A stretch of DNA of 64,000 nt from Cepaea nemoralis (taxonomy: Eukaryota; Mollusca; Gastropoda; Stylommatophora; Helicidae): the NCBI GenBank assembly GCA_014155875.1, contig JACEFZ010002084.1, positions 111,001 through 175,000 on the forward strand. Reading direction: 5' to 3'. Position 1 is the stretch's first letter, and every line of letters begins with the position of its first letter. The notes below the pieces were generated by a model. That model was not told the DNA's origin, made no database searches, and was given only the letters and a program-made list of their open reading frames with translations. Made by a program: the position numbers and the translations under genes. Positions 24,087 through 33,720 of this stretch are shown piece by piece.

Positions 24087-24344
24087 AGTTAGTTAGTTAG
24101 TCGACAGATCATCCTCATTGCATATCGAAACATTCAGTCCATATGTGCTCGGATCCTCTCCTCAGTAAATCCCGCAGCGTGTAGCGGCTAACGACACCAG
24201 TTCTGTGTTGGTTTATTAATCTTCTTTGGCTTCCTGTGAAGTGTTCCTGTTTGGCCACCCCTCTTTTAATTTGCTGTTCTCGCAGCCTGACCTTGGTTAT
24301 GGATTCGCAGTCATCACTTGGTTCTCGCAAACGACTTGCTTCTC
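24087..24344 (-). mobile_element. 5'-truncated copy of the complete LINE at 7181-11058
   Basis: About 255 bp closely matching 7181-7440, including the TTAGTTAG tail (24087-24100). It encodes only the last 71 residues (EPSDDCESIT, REQQIKRGVAKQEHF, RYTLRDLLRRGSEH). Typical 5' truncation. Confidence 0.9.
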
Positions 24345-24574
24345 TTTTTTGCTTGTGGATTAGCTTTCCCTTTTACCTGTGCCACTCGCCATCAGGCGAA
24401 CCCAATCCGACTCCTGAGGTACTTGTACTCGTAATTTACGTCCCCTAGCCAAGGACGAGAGGTCAACATTTTAGTGCAACTGACCGGCGAAGGGGTTGAA
24501 CTCGCTACCTCGGCACACCGGGTGTTTAAGAACGAGCGCTGTTATCCATTCGGCCATGCTGACCTCGCACGCTG
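24345..24574 (-). mobile_element. tRNA-derived SINE (family 2)
   Basis: The minus strand begins GCGAGGTCAGCATGGCCG with A-box TGGCCGAATGG and B-box GAGTTCAACCCC, like a long-arm (Ser/Leu-type) tRNA. The body contains AGTTGCACTAAAATGTTGAC and GGGGACGTAAATTAC. Copies also at 33480-33720 (+) and 53905-54125 (-). Confidence 0.8.
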
Positions 24575-24800
24575 ACGACATTACCACCGGGACCCACCCA
24601 GAAACTTCCCTAACGACATTACCGCCGGGCCCCATGTAGAAACTCCCCTGACGACATTACCTGCCCGGCCCCACGTAGAATAATCCCTAACGACATTACC
24701 ACCGGGTCCCACGTATAAACTTCTCTAACGACATTACCACCGGGCCTCACTCAGAAACTTACCTGACGACATTACCGCCGGGCTCCACGCAGAAATTAGG
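24575..24800. repeat. About 38-bp minisatellite, six units
   Basis: Units begin ACGACATTACC and continue with a C-rich CCGGGCCCCAC-like part and AGAAACTTCCCTA. Divergence between units is moderate, with small length changes. Confidence 0.9.
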
Positions 24801-24979
24801 CTCGAAATAGAACACGCGTGGTCGGAGATAACAACCTAAGACTTAGACTCCAAAGTCTAATGGAGTGAAGACAGTTCATAATCAGTTCATAAATTGTTGG
24901 CGCTCATAGAAGTAGAGCGAAAGAAGCAGGGATTAGAGGACGCACTGGACAACATACAAGAATATAAAGTTATAGTTAC

Positions 24980-25045
24980 CTACCGGGATTCGAACCTGTC
25001 ACCTCCAAATGACGACAGCGCCACGCTGTAGGAACAAGTGTACTT
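24980..25045 (-). mobile_element. tRNA-like SINE head
   Basis: The minus strand has B-box GGTTCGAATCC within CAGGTTCGAATCCCGGTAGG and an upstream TGGCGCTGTCG A-box-like motif. The body is not assigned to one of the other families. Confidence 0.45.
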
Positions 25046-25454
25046 CGACGCATGACCAAGTAAACACCTCGGAAAGGTGTCTTCATTAGCCACGTCTATC
25101 ATCCACACGATCTAATAAGTATGGAATAGGACAGATGTGAAGACAAAAATACAGAAAATAATTCAAGCCACATATTAACCCATTCTCTCTTGCTGAAATC
25201 TCACTAAACGTGATGGACAACTTAGTTAATTAGTTGCAGTAGGAGACAGATATTACAATAAGAGCCACATTTGGAACATTTAAATATAACGTCAAATCAG
25301 TACCGCCATAGGGACCACAAACACAATGATTAAAAGACTAATCGAGTGGCCGTGAAGACATTATGCCGAGGACTTAACTATATGTATATGTCTCGGCATT
25401 CAGGTCGCCTAAGACCATGAACTTATAGGATTGAGATTGCTGTTAAAAGTTAGT
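25046..25454. other. Unassigned spacer
   Basis: About 400 bp, no gene or repeat family that I recognise. Confidence 0.4.
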
Positions 25455-25575
25455 TGCATATCCTTTATATGACGTTGCAGTCAACACCAGCATTTTTTGC
25501 TGTTGTGATCTCTTGTCAAGTTTACGTTCAGTAGGTTGCCATTGCTTTCAGAACGACGGGCACCCATACCATTTC
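25455..25575 (-). mobile_element. SINE family 1, partial (tail and core)
   Basis: Contains the core in reverse: GCATATCCTTTATATGACGT then GTTTACGTTCAGTAGGTTGCC. The tRNA head is missing. Confidence 0.7.
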
Positions 25576-25647
25576 GTAAAAGGGTAGCTGTAGAGACCTA
25601 TATTCTGGCACTGTGACAAAGTATCCTCTCCACGGGAACTGTGTTGC

Positions 25648-25690
25648 AATCACACACACACACACACCACCACACCACCCACCCACCCAC

Positions 25691-25774
<84 letters not shown>
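25648..25774. repeat. (CA)n, (CCCA)n and (TA)n compound microsatellite
   Basis: Short CA and CCCA arrays lead into about 39 TA units (25695-25772). Several YIYI-type frames over it are artefacts. Confidence 0.95.
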
Positions 25775-25776
<2 letters not shown>

Positions 25777-26037
25777 TGAATGTATGTGTGTGGGTTTGTG
25801 GTTGGGGATGTATTGGATGCGTTCGATAATGGTCCATCCGATTGAGATGAAAATGTCTACACGTCTTCCTTTCATTTCCGTGCAACCAACTGTCATAGTT
25901 TTTTTTAGTGTAGCATCATCTATTTACTTATTAACATTTAATAAATAATTTACATGACTTAACATAAGACAAAATATATAAAGGGACATAACTTTTAGTG
26001 GCAATGCTATATCTTAGGTTAAGTCCCCTGGCTATAG
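25775..26037. other. Unassigned spacer
   Basis: AT-rich, about 260 bp, no feature recognised. Confidence 0.35.
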
Positions 26038-26071
26038 ATGGTCGGTCGGTCGGTCGGTCGGTTAGTCGGAC

Positions 26072-26150
<79 letters not shown>

Positions 26151-26281
26151 CAGATAGACAGACAGACAGCCGGGCCGGGTCGTCAGACAGACAGACAGTC
26201 GGGAACGGGAACTTATATGACTACTTATATGAATTAAATGAGATGCACCCCATCAGGGGCTGGGCGAAGCCGGGCCTGGTC

Positions 26282-26342
<61 letters not shown>

Positions 26343-26538
26343 GGCAGATAGTCGGGAACGGGAGCTTATATGACTACTTATATGAATTAAATGAGATGCT
26401 CTCCACCAGGGGCTGGGCGAAGCCGGGCCGGGTCAGACAGACAGACAGACAGACAGACAAAGCAGACAGACAAAGCAGACAGACAGATAGATAGATAGAT
26501 CTCTGCCAGAGCCTGGGCGAAGCCGGGCCGGGTCAGCT

Positions 26539-26543
<5 letters not shown>
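26038..26543 (+). mobile_element. Helitron-like 3' end with microsatellite-bearing tandem units
   Basis: The right end reads CTGGGCGAAGCCGGGCCGGG then TCAGCTAGT: a GC-rich hairpin a few bases before CTAG|T, the pattern of Helitron 3' ends. Inside, the phrase GGGCGAAGCCGGGCC.GGTCAG occurs three times, each followed by GACA arrays. Two units share GTCGGGAACGGGA.CTTATATG and ACTTATATGAATTAAATGAG. The left part has (GGTC)n and (GATA)n. No Rep/helicase coding sequence is present, so it would be non-autonomous. The left end is not defined. Confidence 0.5.

Positions 26544-26600
<57 letters not shown>
26538..26600. repeat. (TG)n(TA)n microsatellite
   Basis: Immediately follows the CTAG end of the Helitron-like repeat. 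Confidence 0.95.
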
Positions 26601-26603
<3 letters not shown>

Positions 26604-26690
26604 TAGCAGTTGTCCTTGTATCCCATAGTCTTCAAGGATGGTCCATAATCTGTATCTATCTACTCTATTGAAAGCCTTTTCCTCATCTGA
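26600..26690 (-). pseudogene. LINE reverse transcriptase scrap (block 3)
   Basis: The minus strand reads DEEKAFNRVDRYRLWTILED then YGIQGQLLE, matching the (F/Y)EKAFDxVDR...LW..L...GI block of LINE RTs. About 90 bp only. Confidence 0.65.
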
Positions 26691-26696
26691 CTCGCT

Positions 26697-27110
26697 GACT
26701 GACTGACACCTTGCCGTCTTGACAGACGATAGTTTGTAAAATGGAGTTATCTCTCCATAACACAAAGCCTGGGCTGAATTTAGAGACCATGTGTTGCCCA
26801 TGCAGCATGATCCCTCTCTCGGCCTGTCTAGTTTACTCCAGAGGAAAGGTGACACCAATACATCCGGAACACGACAAGCTGCAGAAGCTGCCGGATCAGC
26901 AAAGCAATGCTCTAACTGTCCGTCTATCGGAGCTTCAATCCTAGACCAGTTGCCAACCAAGGCTTATGGCCTGGTCTGCCCTTGCCATGACATTTAGTCT
27001 ATAGGTTGCATTTCCCCGCACTTGGATAAGGCTTGTACCCTCCCAGTTGAACTTCTCCACCCGAAGCCGTGGGTACAATATGGGGTGTCGAGTCTGGCAA
27101 ACGTAGTTTC
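26697..27110 (+). repeat. Unclassified repeat C, near-complete copy
   Basis: Inverted relative of 60116-60645, sharing CTTGCCGTCTTGACAGACGA at its start and GACAAGCTGCAGAAGCTGCC, GATCAGCAAAGCAATGCTCT and AGACCAGTTGCCAACCAAGG further in. No open frame is conserved between copies. Confidence 0.8.
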
Positions 27111-27154
27111 TTGATCTACAAACACAATATTCTGCTGGTCACTATATCCGATGT

Positions 27155-27475
27155 CCCCCCCCCCCCCCCCACATATTTGTCTAAGTATCCTGTATGTTTC
27201 GCACTCTCTCATATTGCCCTTTTTTTCCATATTGGCACTATTTTTGTCTGTTGCCAATCATGTGAGACTTTTCTTTCTTCCCATGCTCCATTAAAAAGTC
27301 TTGTTAGCCATTTCATTTAACTCCTGTTTCCCCACAGGCCTGAATATCTTCTGTGGTTATTCTATCTGGACCCCGTGATTTTTTTTTCCCCCTGTATAAC
27401 TGCTTTGACTTCTGCAGGGCAGGGATGAAGTTTGGTTCTTGTTGTCCACAACCTTTAGGTACAAAAGTGAGGTTT
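27155..27475 (-). pseudogene. LINE RT N-terminal fragment
   Basis: Across frame changes the minus strand reads KSRGPDRITTEDIQACGETG, VKWLTRLF-like residues, SHDWQQTK and KKGQYERVRN, matching LINE RT blocks 0-2 (GPDxI..E, VPxxW, KKGD). It contains a C-run (27155-27170) and several stops. Confidence 0.55.
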
Positions 27476-27528
27476 TCTGTGTTATTATATGTGGGGTTAA
27501 GTTTTTCTTGAAAGTATTCTGAACTGGC

Positions 27529-27775
27529 CGGCTTCGTGGCTTAGAGGTTATGACTTTTCTCCGTAATCTCGTATACTCTCGTCGGTAACGTGATGACATT
27601 GAGAATCAGCAGTGGTTCGAATCGCATCGGTAACTTACTGGGTAAATGAGCCGACCGCTCAGAAAGTCATGGCAAACTACTGAGCGTAATCTTGCCAAGA
27701 AATCAACATACAGCTGAAAGATGCTGGTGTTGACAGCGATGTCCTGTAAAGGATATGCAAAAAAAAAAAAAAATA
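27529..27775 (+). mobile_element. tRNA-derived SINE, full-length (family 1) with poly-A tail
   Basis: A-box TGGCTTAGAGG (about 27538) and B-box GGTTCGAATC (about 27613), a body with GGCAAACTACTGAGCGTAA, the core GTTGACAGCGATGTCCTGTA, then GGATATGCAA and about 14 A. This is the best copy for defining the family. Confidence 0.85.
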
Positions 27776-27975
27776 ATTCTGAACTGAAACACGCACACTC
27801 GCACAGCCGGAAAGAGTTAATTAGCGCGGCATTCACGTAGAGCGGGAATTGTGCCCGCGCGAACTAAGCGTTGCTGTTTCTGTGATGAATCGCGTGACGA
27901 GAGAGTCCGAATCCGCTAAACTTCTACGCGTGAACTACCTAGGCAAACGGACTGCTCCGCAGAACTTTTTGCTTT
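27776..27975. other. CpG-dense unassigned segment
   Basis: By eye there are about 20 CpG dinucleotides in about 190 bp (GCCCGCGCGAAC, TCGCGTGACGAG, TACGCGTG), far above the surroundings. No gene follows that I can recognise, and it could be a promoter-like island or part of an unknown repeat. Confidence 0.35.
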
Positions 27976-28171
27976 GCTCACGCGCCCGTCAATACACAAA
28001 GATAGGGACCCTTGAAGGAAACACAGGCTACTGCAGTTGTAAATGGACTATATGTCGTTCCAATAATGGGGATGTTTATTTGGACCATTCTTTTGTGTAC
28101 TGTTTTCTTGATTGGATTTAACCACGGCATTGCTAGTAAGTGCTTCTTGTTATTGTTTGTATTGGTTTTCG

Positions 28172-28173
28172 TT

Positions 28174-28225
<52 letters not shown>

Positions 28226-28281
28226 TCCGTCCGTCCGTCCGTCCGTCCGTCCGTCCGTCCGTCCGTCCGTCTGTCTGTCTA

Positions 28282-28368
<87 letters not shown>

Positions 28369-28377
28369 TGTCTTGTC
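28172..28377. repeat. (TTTC)n(CCGT)n(CTGT)n compound microsatellite
   Basis: About 13 TTTC, 11 CCGT and over 20 CTGT units in direct succession, ending in CTTGT triplicate. Each block differs from the next by a single base per unit. Confidence 0.97.
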
Positions 28378-28494
28378 TTGCCCATCTATTTTTTTCTAAC
28401 ATGCCAAAATGGTCCCATCCCTGTTAATGTGTAAGAGCTGCTGATGACCTGCCACCTGTCATCTCCCAATGAAATAAATCCTCAACCAACTAAC

Positions 28495-28835
28495 ACCAAT
28501 CTCCAGAGGAAAGGTAACACCAATATGTCAGGAACAAGACAAAATGCAGAAGCTGCCGGATCAGCCAAGCAATGCTCTAACTGTCCGCCTGTCGGAGCTT
28601 CGACCTTAGACCAGTTGCCACACAAGGCTTGGGTCTGGTCTGCCTTGCTATGCCATTAGTCTTTATGTTGCATTAGGCTAAGGTTTATTTCCTCCAAATT
28701 GCGCCCCTTCTCCCGAAGCTGTTAGCAAGACGTCGGGTTCTTGTGTCGGGTTTGGTGAGCGCCGCCCAACATTCGGCGCTAACAGAAAGCAGGTAGTACC
28801 GTCTACTGTCACACAGTAGCTCAGTCATATCTGAC
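28495..28835 (+). repeat. Unclassified repeat C, partial copy
   Basis: Starts at CTCCAGAGGAAAGGTAACAC and continues to the far end of the family (CATTCGGCGCTAACAGAAGC, GTAGTACCGTCTACTGTC), so it defines the end missing at 26697-27110. Confidence 0.8.
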
Positions 28836-28984
28836 TAAAACCTGACTAAGACCTGACTAACAATAGCGATAGCAACCGGGTAATATTTAAAAGAAAAGTC
28901 GCCGCAGTCTATTAACGATACTTAGGAATCCTGCACAACTGCTTGCACTTGATACCAATTTAACGTACTGTGTGCGATATGCCA
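28836..28984. other. Unassigned spacer
   Basis: Short tandem CTGACTAA(A/G)AC units at 28828-28862, otherwise nothing recognised. Confidence 0.35.
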
Positions 28985-29406
28985 AGTAAGTTAGTAATTC
29001 TTCCAGTGCCTTGTCGGCTGGCGTGAGCAACCATGCTTCTCCACAAATTGCGATCTCCGACGGCATGGATCAATTCGTGTGTTGACTCCTTTCCGTGCCA
29101 TTTTACTAGACTATCAAGAATCTTTTCCCGGTGTCTTCCTCTATCTCTCTTTCAGCAAATCTTTCCTGTTGTCACCACATGTTCTAGGTTTTGTATTCCC
29201 ATAAATAATGTGGTCACATAACGATGACTGCCTCTTTCTGTTGTTTGTGATAAGTTGTCTTTGCGACTCAGCTCCCCTCAAAATTTCAGATTGCTCGTTT
29301 TGGCTATCCAATTAATTTTCAGCATTCTTCTATAAAACCACATCTCCAATACTTCGGGCGATGTTTTCACCTGTTTGCTTATAGTAAAGTATTCGCAGCC
29401 GTATGT
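28985..29406 (-). pseudogene. RTE-like LINE, 3' half (split by a mariner)
   Basis: The minus strand reads TYGCEYFTISKQVKTSPEVL, EMWFYRRMLKINWIAKTSN, HVVTTGKI, KRDRGRHREKILDSLVKWHG and RNLWRSMVAHASRQGT. It continues directly from the fragment at 29983-31205: the codons before and after the mariner join into the family motif ending (L)YGCE. So this is one LINE copy interrupted by the foldback at 29409-29980. Confidence 0.8.
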
Positions 29407-29408
29407 TA

Positions 29409-29980
29409 CGAGGGTAAGTTAATAAGTCACAAATGGCTGTAGACATATATCTAAAGATAATAACAACTTGAAACCAATTTATTTTTATAGATACATTGTC
29501 CCTTTATTGCTCAACATAATTTCCACCAACATTGATGCACTTATCCCATCGTTTTATCAGTCCTACCAAATCGGCTGCATAGAACTGCGTGCTCTGTTTT
29601 CTAAACCCCGTTTTCACTTCACATTCAACTTCGGTGTCATTCGCGAAATGTCTCCCGCCAAGGTGGGTTTCCTGTTTATGCTGATAAATGTTTGTCCCGT
29701 AAAGCGGTGCATAGCTGGGTAGAAAAAGTTGCGAGGGCGAGTCAATAAGTAAGTCACGTAGTTCTGTGAGATAGCAGGGTAATGAAAACAAAGCACGCAG
29801 ATCTATGCAGCCGGTTTGGGAGGACTGATAAAACGATGGGATAAGTGCATCAATATTGGTGGAAATTATGTTGAGGTATAAAGGGACAATGTATGCATAA
29901 AAATAAACTGGTTTCAAGTTGTTATCATCTTTAATTATTTTTCTACAGACATTTGTGACTTACCTACTATCTTACCCTCG
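29409..29980. mobile_element. Palindromic (foldback) mariner made of two transposase 3' ends
   Basis: Ends are CGAGGGTAAG...CTTACCCTCG flanked by TA (29407-29408, 29981-29982), the mariner/Tc1 target. The arms (about 29409-29590 and 29805-29980) are long inverted repeats. In each arm, read outward, the same transposase C-terminus appears: LIKRWDKCIN.GGNYVE followed by a stop and the terminal repeat. The two halves are not equally long, and an inner terminal-repeat-like sequence (GCGAGGGCGAGTCAATAAGT, about 29731) marks the centre. It lacks the catalytic domain and cannot encode transposase. Confidence 0.8.
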
Positions 29981-29982
29981 TA

Positions 29983-31205
29983 AAATTGATTCTATGTAAC
30001 ATGCAAGAACTGGTTTTCTAATTTTCAAGGACAATAACTTATTGCGCAAAACGTTCTTCATCTGATAGAATGCAGTTTGCGCTTGTCGTATTCTGTTCTT
30101 TATCTCAGTGATGTATCTTCCATCTGATATTATCTGTGTGACTTGATATCTGAATTTCTGCACTTGTCCCAAAATACCGTTTACTTTAATTACACATTTA
30201 GGCACAATCTGTTTCTTTGATATCACCATGAGTTTTCTACTGAAACTAAGGCCCATGTTTTCACTTTCAACAACCACTGTATATATCATTTCTTGTAGTT
30301 CCTTCTGACTTGATGCTATCAAGACGGTGTCATCAGTATAGCGTACGTTATTTATATTATGTCCACCAACCAGGATCCCTGGTATATTTTCTGTACATCT
30401 CATTATATGTTCACTGTACAATTAGAACAAATCAGCAAACATTACACAACCTTGTCTGACGCCCTTCTTTATTTACTGAAATGTTCCTACCAGGTTGATG
30501 ATTCTTATGGCTGCTGTTTGCTGCCAATATATGTTCTTTATTATTCGCAGATATTTGCCGTCAATGTTCAGTTGCTTTAGTAATTTTATTATTTCGTCAT
30601 GTTTCACATGATCAAATGCTTTTTTATAGTCTATGAAGCATAAGTACAGATCTGTTCATACTTCTATAGCTCTTTCTAATAATGTCCTGAGAATATATAT
30701 AGTTAATATATAGCGTTATTTGTACCCATTCCCTCCAAAACCCACACTGTTCCTCACTTATGTCAGGTTTTATCTTGTTTCTTAATCTTTTCATAATTAT
30801 TCTGAGTAACAGCTTTGTCATGTGACTCATAAGACTTATTGTGCGATGCTCTTCGCATTCTAAAACGCCTGGTTTCTTTGGCAGAACTATACAGATGGAT
30901 TTAATAGGCTCTAGGAATGTACTCACTAGTGTAGATGTAATTTAGTAATTTTGTCAATATTTCGATTCCAAAATCATATAGAGCCTCAACTTCATCCATT
31001 GTAATGTTGTCTTGACCGGGTGCCTTTCCTTTCTTCATGCGATGTAGTGCATCTTCAACTTCCGCTGCAAGTATTTATGGGCCCTCACCATTGTTTTGAA
31101 TATTTACATCCGGTCTCCTATTCTCATACAGCTCTTCCAGATATTCTGTCCATCTATTGACTATATCATCTTGTCCCATCAATATTGACAGTCATTTCAA
31201 AATGT
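29983..31205 (-). pseudogene. RTE-like LINE, RT domain (split by a mariner)
   Basis: From 31205 leftward on the minus strand: linker (WTEYLEELYENRRPDVN), block 1 (ALHRMKKGKAPGQDNITMDE), block 2 (CIVLPKKPG, HRTISLMSHMTKLLLRI, EEQCGFWREW), block 3 decayed (YKKAFDH), and block 5 VRYTDDTVLIA, where the catalytic YxDD is YTDD. Then comes the thumb (KRKLMVISKKQ, KFRYQVTQII) up to KIRKPVLACYIESIL at the mariner. Several frameshifts are present. Family shared with 14441-15957. Confidence 0.8.
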
Positions 31206-32090
31206 TTAGTAATTCATTCATTCATTCATTCATTTCATTCCATTCATTCATTCATTCATTCATTCATTCATTCAGTAACATGTCCTTTGCAGAACCTCGC
31301 TCCCATAACAACCTTCCAGAAAACCGCTCGATCATAAGCAAAATGTCCCCTCGTCCAGTACACCCATCTGGAGATAATCAGCCATATCCTTCAGCCATCT
31401 TCTCTGTGACCTTCATCTTCCTCTCTTCCCAGCATATACCCCTCCAATATTGTTCTCTCCAAACTTTCATGACATTTCAAGTGACCAAAATATTTCAATT
31501 TTCTTTGTTTTATCGTCTTTAATAGCACTCGTCTATAACATTTATTGTTCAGCTTGTTTAGTAAGTGTCCAGGTCTCACAGGCGTATGTTGCTATGGAAA
31601 GATGCATGCTCTTAAAAATCAAATTTTTGTAGTTTTATCTGTCCCTCTCCACAATTTATTCAGTTGTTTTAATCTTTGAAGAGCAATAGATATTCGCCTT
31701 TTAACTTCTTTTATTACGTCACCATTGTTGGTAATCAATGACCCAAAATATTCGAAGTTGTCCACCACCTCCAATTTGTCCTCATTAACATATATTTTTT
31801 TCTCAATTTCTCCATTACAGTTTTATCTGTATACATTACTCTATCTTTGTTTTTGCAATGTTAAGATATAAGTTGTGATTTTCACTATTCAATTCGGTTG
31901 ATGTTATTAGGTTTTCTATGCCATTCTGTGTTGTGGATAGCAATACTGTATTATCAGCATACCGAATCTCTGGTATGTCATGACCACCGATATTTAGGGC
32001 ATCATATGGCTCCCTGTTTATATCATCACTGGCATTTCTTATATTTTCGGCATACAGTTTAGTAACTGCGAAGGAAATAAGTAAATAATG
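31206..32090 (-). pseudogene. RTE-like LINE 3' half with (TGAA)n tail
   Basis: From about 32090 leftward on the minus strand: AENIRNASDDINREPYDALN, RYADNTVLLSTTQNGIENL (YADN in place of YADD), a decayed thumb, YACETWTLTKQ, then LKYFGHLKCHESLERTILEG at 31480. The tail is a (TGAA)n array, (TTCA)n on the plus strand at 31209-31273. It abuts the 5' end of the previous LINE copy. Confidence 0.75.
31209..31273. repeat. (TTCA)n microsatellite (LINE tail)
   Basis: About 15 TTCA units with one interruption, at the 3' end of the LINE at 31206-32090. Confidence 0.95.
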
Positions 32091-32137
32091 GATTTTTCCG
32101 CACCTCTAGGTGTAGTGGTAACATATTGCTAGCCTCA

Positions 32138-32485
32138 TATTTGTATAGACAAATCGGCACGCGCTGGGTGACGTGGTCAATATTTGTAGAGACAAATCGG
32201 CACGCGCTGGGTGACGTGGTCAATATTTGTAGAGACAAATCGGCACGCGCTGGGTGACGTGGTCAATATTTGTAGAGACAAATCGGCACGCGCTGGGTGA
32301 CGTGGTTAATATTTGTATAGACAAATCAGCACTCGCTAGGTGACGTGGTTAATATTTGTATAGACAAATCGGCACGCTCTGGGTGACGTGGTGAATATTT
32401 GTATAGACAAATCGGCACGCTCTGGGTGACGGGGTCAATATGTGTATAGACAAATCGGCACGCTCTGGGTGACGGGGTCAATATT
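32138..32485. repeat. 43-bp minisatellite, about eight units
   Basis: The unit ATTTGTA(T/G)AGACAAATCGG + CACGCGCTGGGTGACGTGGTCAAT is repeated with few changes (GCGCTGG to GCTCTGG, GTGGTC to GGGGTC). It contains the inverted motif TTTGTATAGACAAA. The array is continuous with the body of the SINE that follows. Confidence 0.95.
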
Positions 32486-32662
32486 TAGTCGGCTGTCTTT
32501 ACTTCCCGGGATATTTTTTGGTACCCATGTAAGGCTGGCTCGACCTGAGAGCCGAGGTCAGTTTAAAAAACAATCCGCATAGATAGGGATTCAAACACTT
32601 GACCACCGGCATGACTGGTCAGCGTGCAAACCATTGCGCCACTGATTGACCATGTAGCTATT
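32486..32662 (-). mobile_element. tRNA-derived SINE (family 3) attached to the minisatellite
   Basis: The minus strand begins near 32655 with A-box TGGCGCAATGG and B-box GTTTGAATCCC, then a body (CTCAGGTCGAGCCAGCCTTA, AAAGACAGCCGAC) that leads into the 43-bp units. A second copy at 48895-49290 has the same body and only two diverged units. Confidence 0.65.
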
Positions 32663-33479
32663 GTACAATGCCAACTGAACCGGTGAGTCACTGAGCCGCC
32701 GTGTCACTGAGCTGGTGTGGCACTGAGCTGCAGGTCTTCAACAAGACATGGGGGTAATGTGATGCAAATCCAGGGATGTAATATGAACACCTGGATGCTT
32801 TATCAACCTTTAATATTATGTTTGTGACTAAGTACTTGAGAGTTTAATAAACGTTTCAAAGATCTTAACTCCACGTAGGAAAACTCCCAACTCTATCCTC
32901 TGGTGATAGAGGACTGGCAGCGTACAAAACCACACTTTAGGGAATTCACAATCCACCCGGATATGTGGACAATAGACTAGAGCAAGGCAGGCATCTATAC
33001 TGACGGCAAGAAATTGCTGTTGAAGTCAGAAATCACAAATGACCTGTGTGTTGTTTGTCCATCACGAATGATGATGACCATTCATTTCACCCAACGGAGT
33101 TAAAAGTATGGAGCCGTGAGTTCTAAGATGGCTGATAAGGCCTATGTTGGCTCGAAATGTTCTTTGACAATGTGGGCTAAGAATGCTTGACGTTCCAGGA
33201 GGGGGATCTCCTGCAGTGGTTTTTTCCATCCAGCTCCTTCTTCACAGCTCTTGCAATCCCGGATGCCTCACAAGCGACTGCACACCTGCGCAACGATGCA
33301 CACCACGAACTTCGGTCCCCGACAGCAGTCTCCCAAGCGTCACTATGAACCCTAAAATCCCCCAATGAGACCCCCAGAGTGTCCCAAAAGAGTCTCCCCC
33401 CCCCCCCCCCGGTCGCCCGGGGAGCACACACCACAAAGTATCTCGCCGCAAAAAAATTCGCCTATGTTTACGCGTATGG
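32663..33479. other. Unassigned stretch with a C-run
   Basis: About 820 bp; short GTGTCACTGAGC-type repeats near 32690-32730 and about 17 C at 33400-33416. No gene that I can support. Confidence 0.35.
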
Positions 33480-33720
33480 AGACCAGTATGGTTGAATGGA
33501 TAAGAGAGCTCGCTCTTAAACTTCCGGTGTACTGATGCCAAATTAGCGTGTTCAACCCCTACACCGGTCAGTTGCACTAAAATGTTGACTGCTCGTCCTT
33601 GACTTAGGGACGTGGGAACGTAAATTACAAGCACCTCAGAAGTCTGAATGGGGTGGCCTGATTGCGAGGTACGCTCGTAATAGGGAAAGCTAATCCACAC
33701 GCAAAAATCAGTGTAGTGCA
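33480..33720 (+). mobile_element. tRNA-derived SINE (family 2)
   Basis: A-box TGGTTGAATGG and B-box GTGTTCAACCCC, then CAGTTGCACTAAAATGTTGA and ACGTAAATTACAAGCACCTC, as in 24345-24574 read in reverse. Confidence 0.8.

Noticed and set aside
25528..25948. YIYIYI frames over TA repeats (also 4043-4558)
   Set aside because: Microsatellite translation; meaningful residues exist only in the hAT part at 4256-4558.
27529..27620. tRNA gene (also the heads at 24575, 33480, 34763 and 50012)
   Set aside because: A and B boxes are present but acceptor and anticodon stems are not complete and a repeated body follows, so these are SINE heads.
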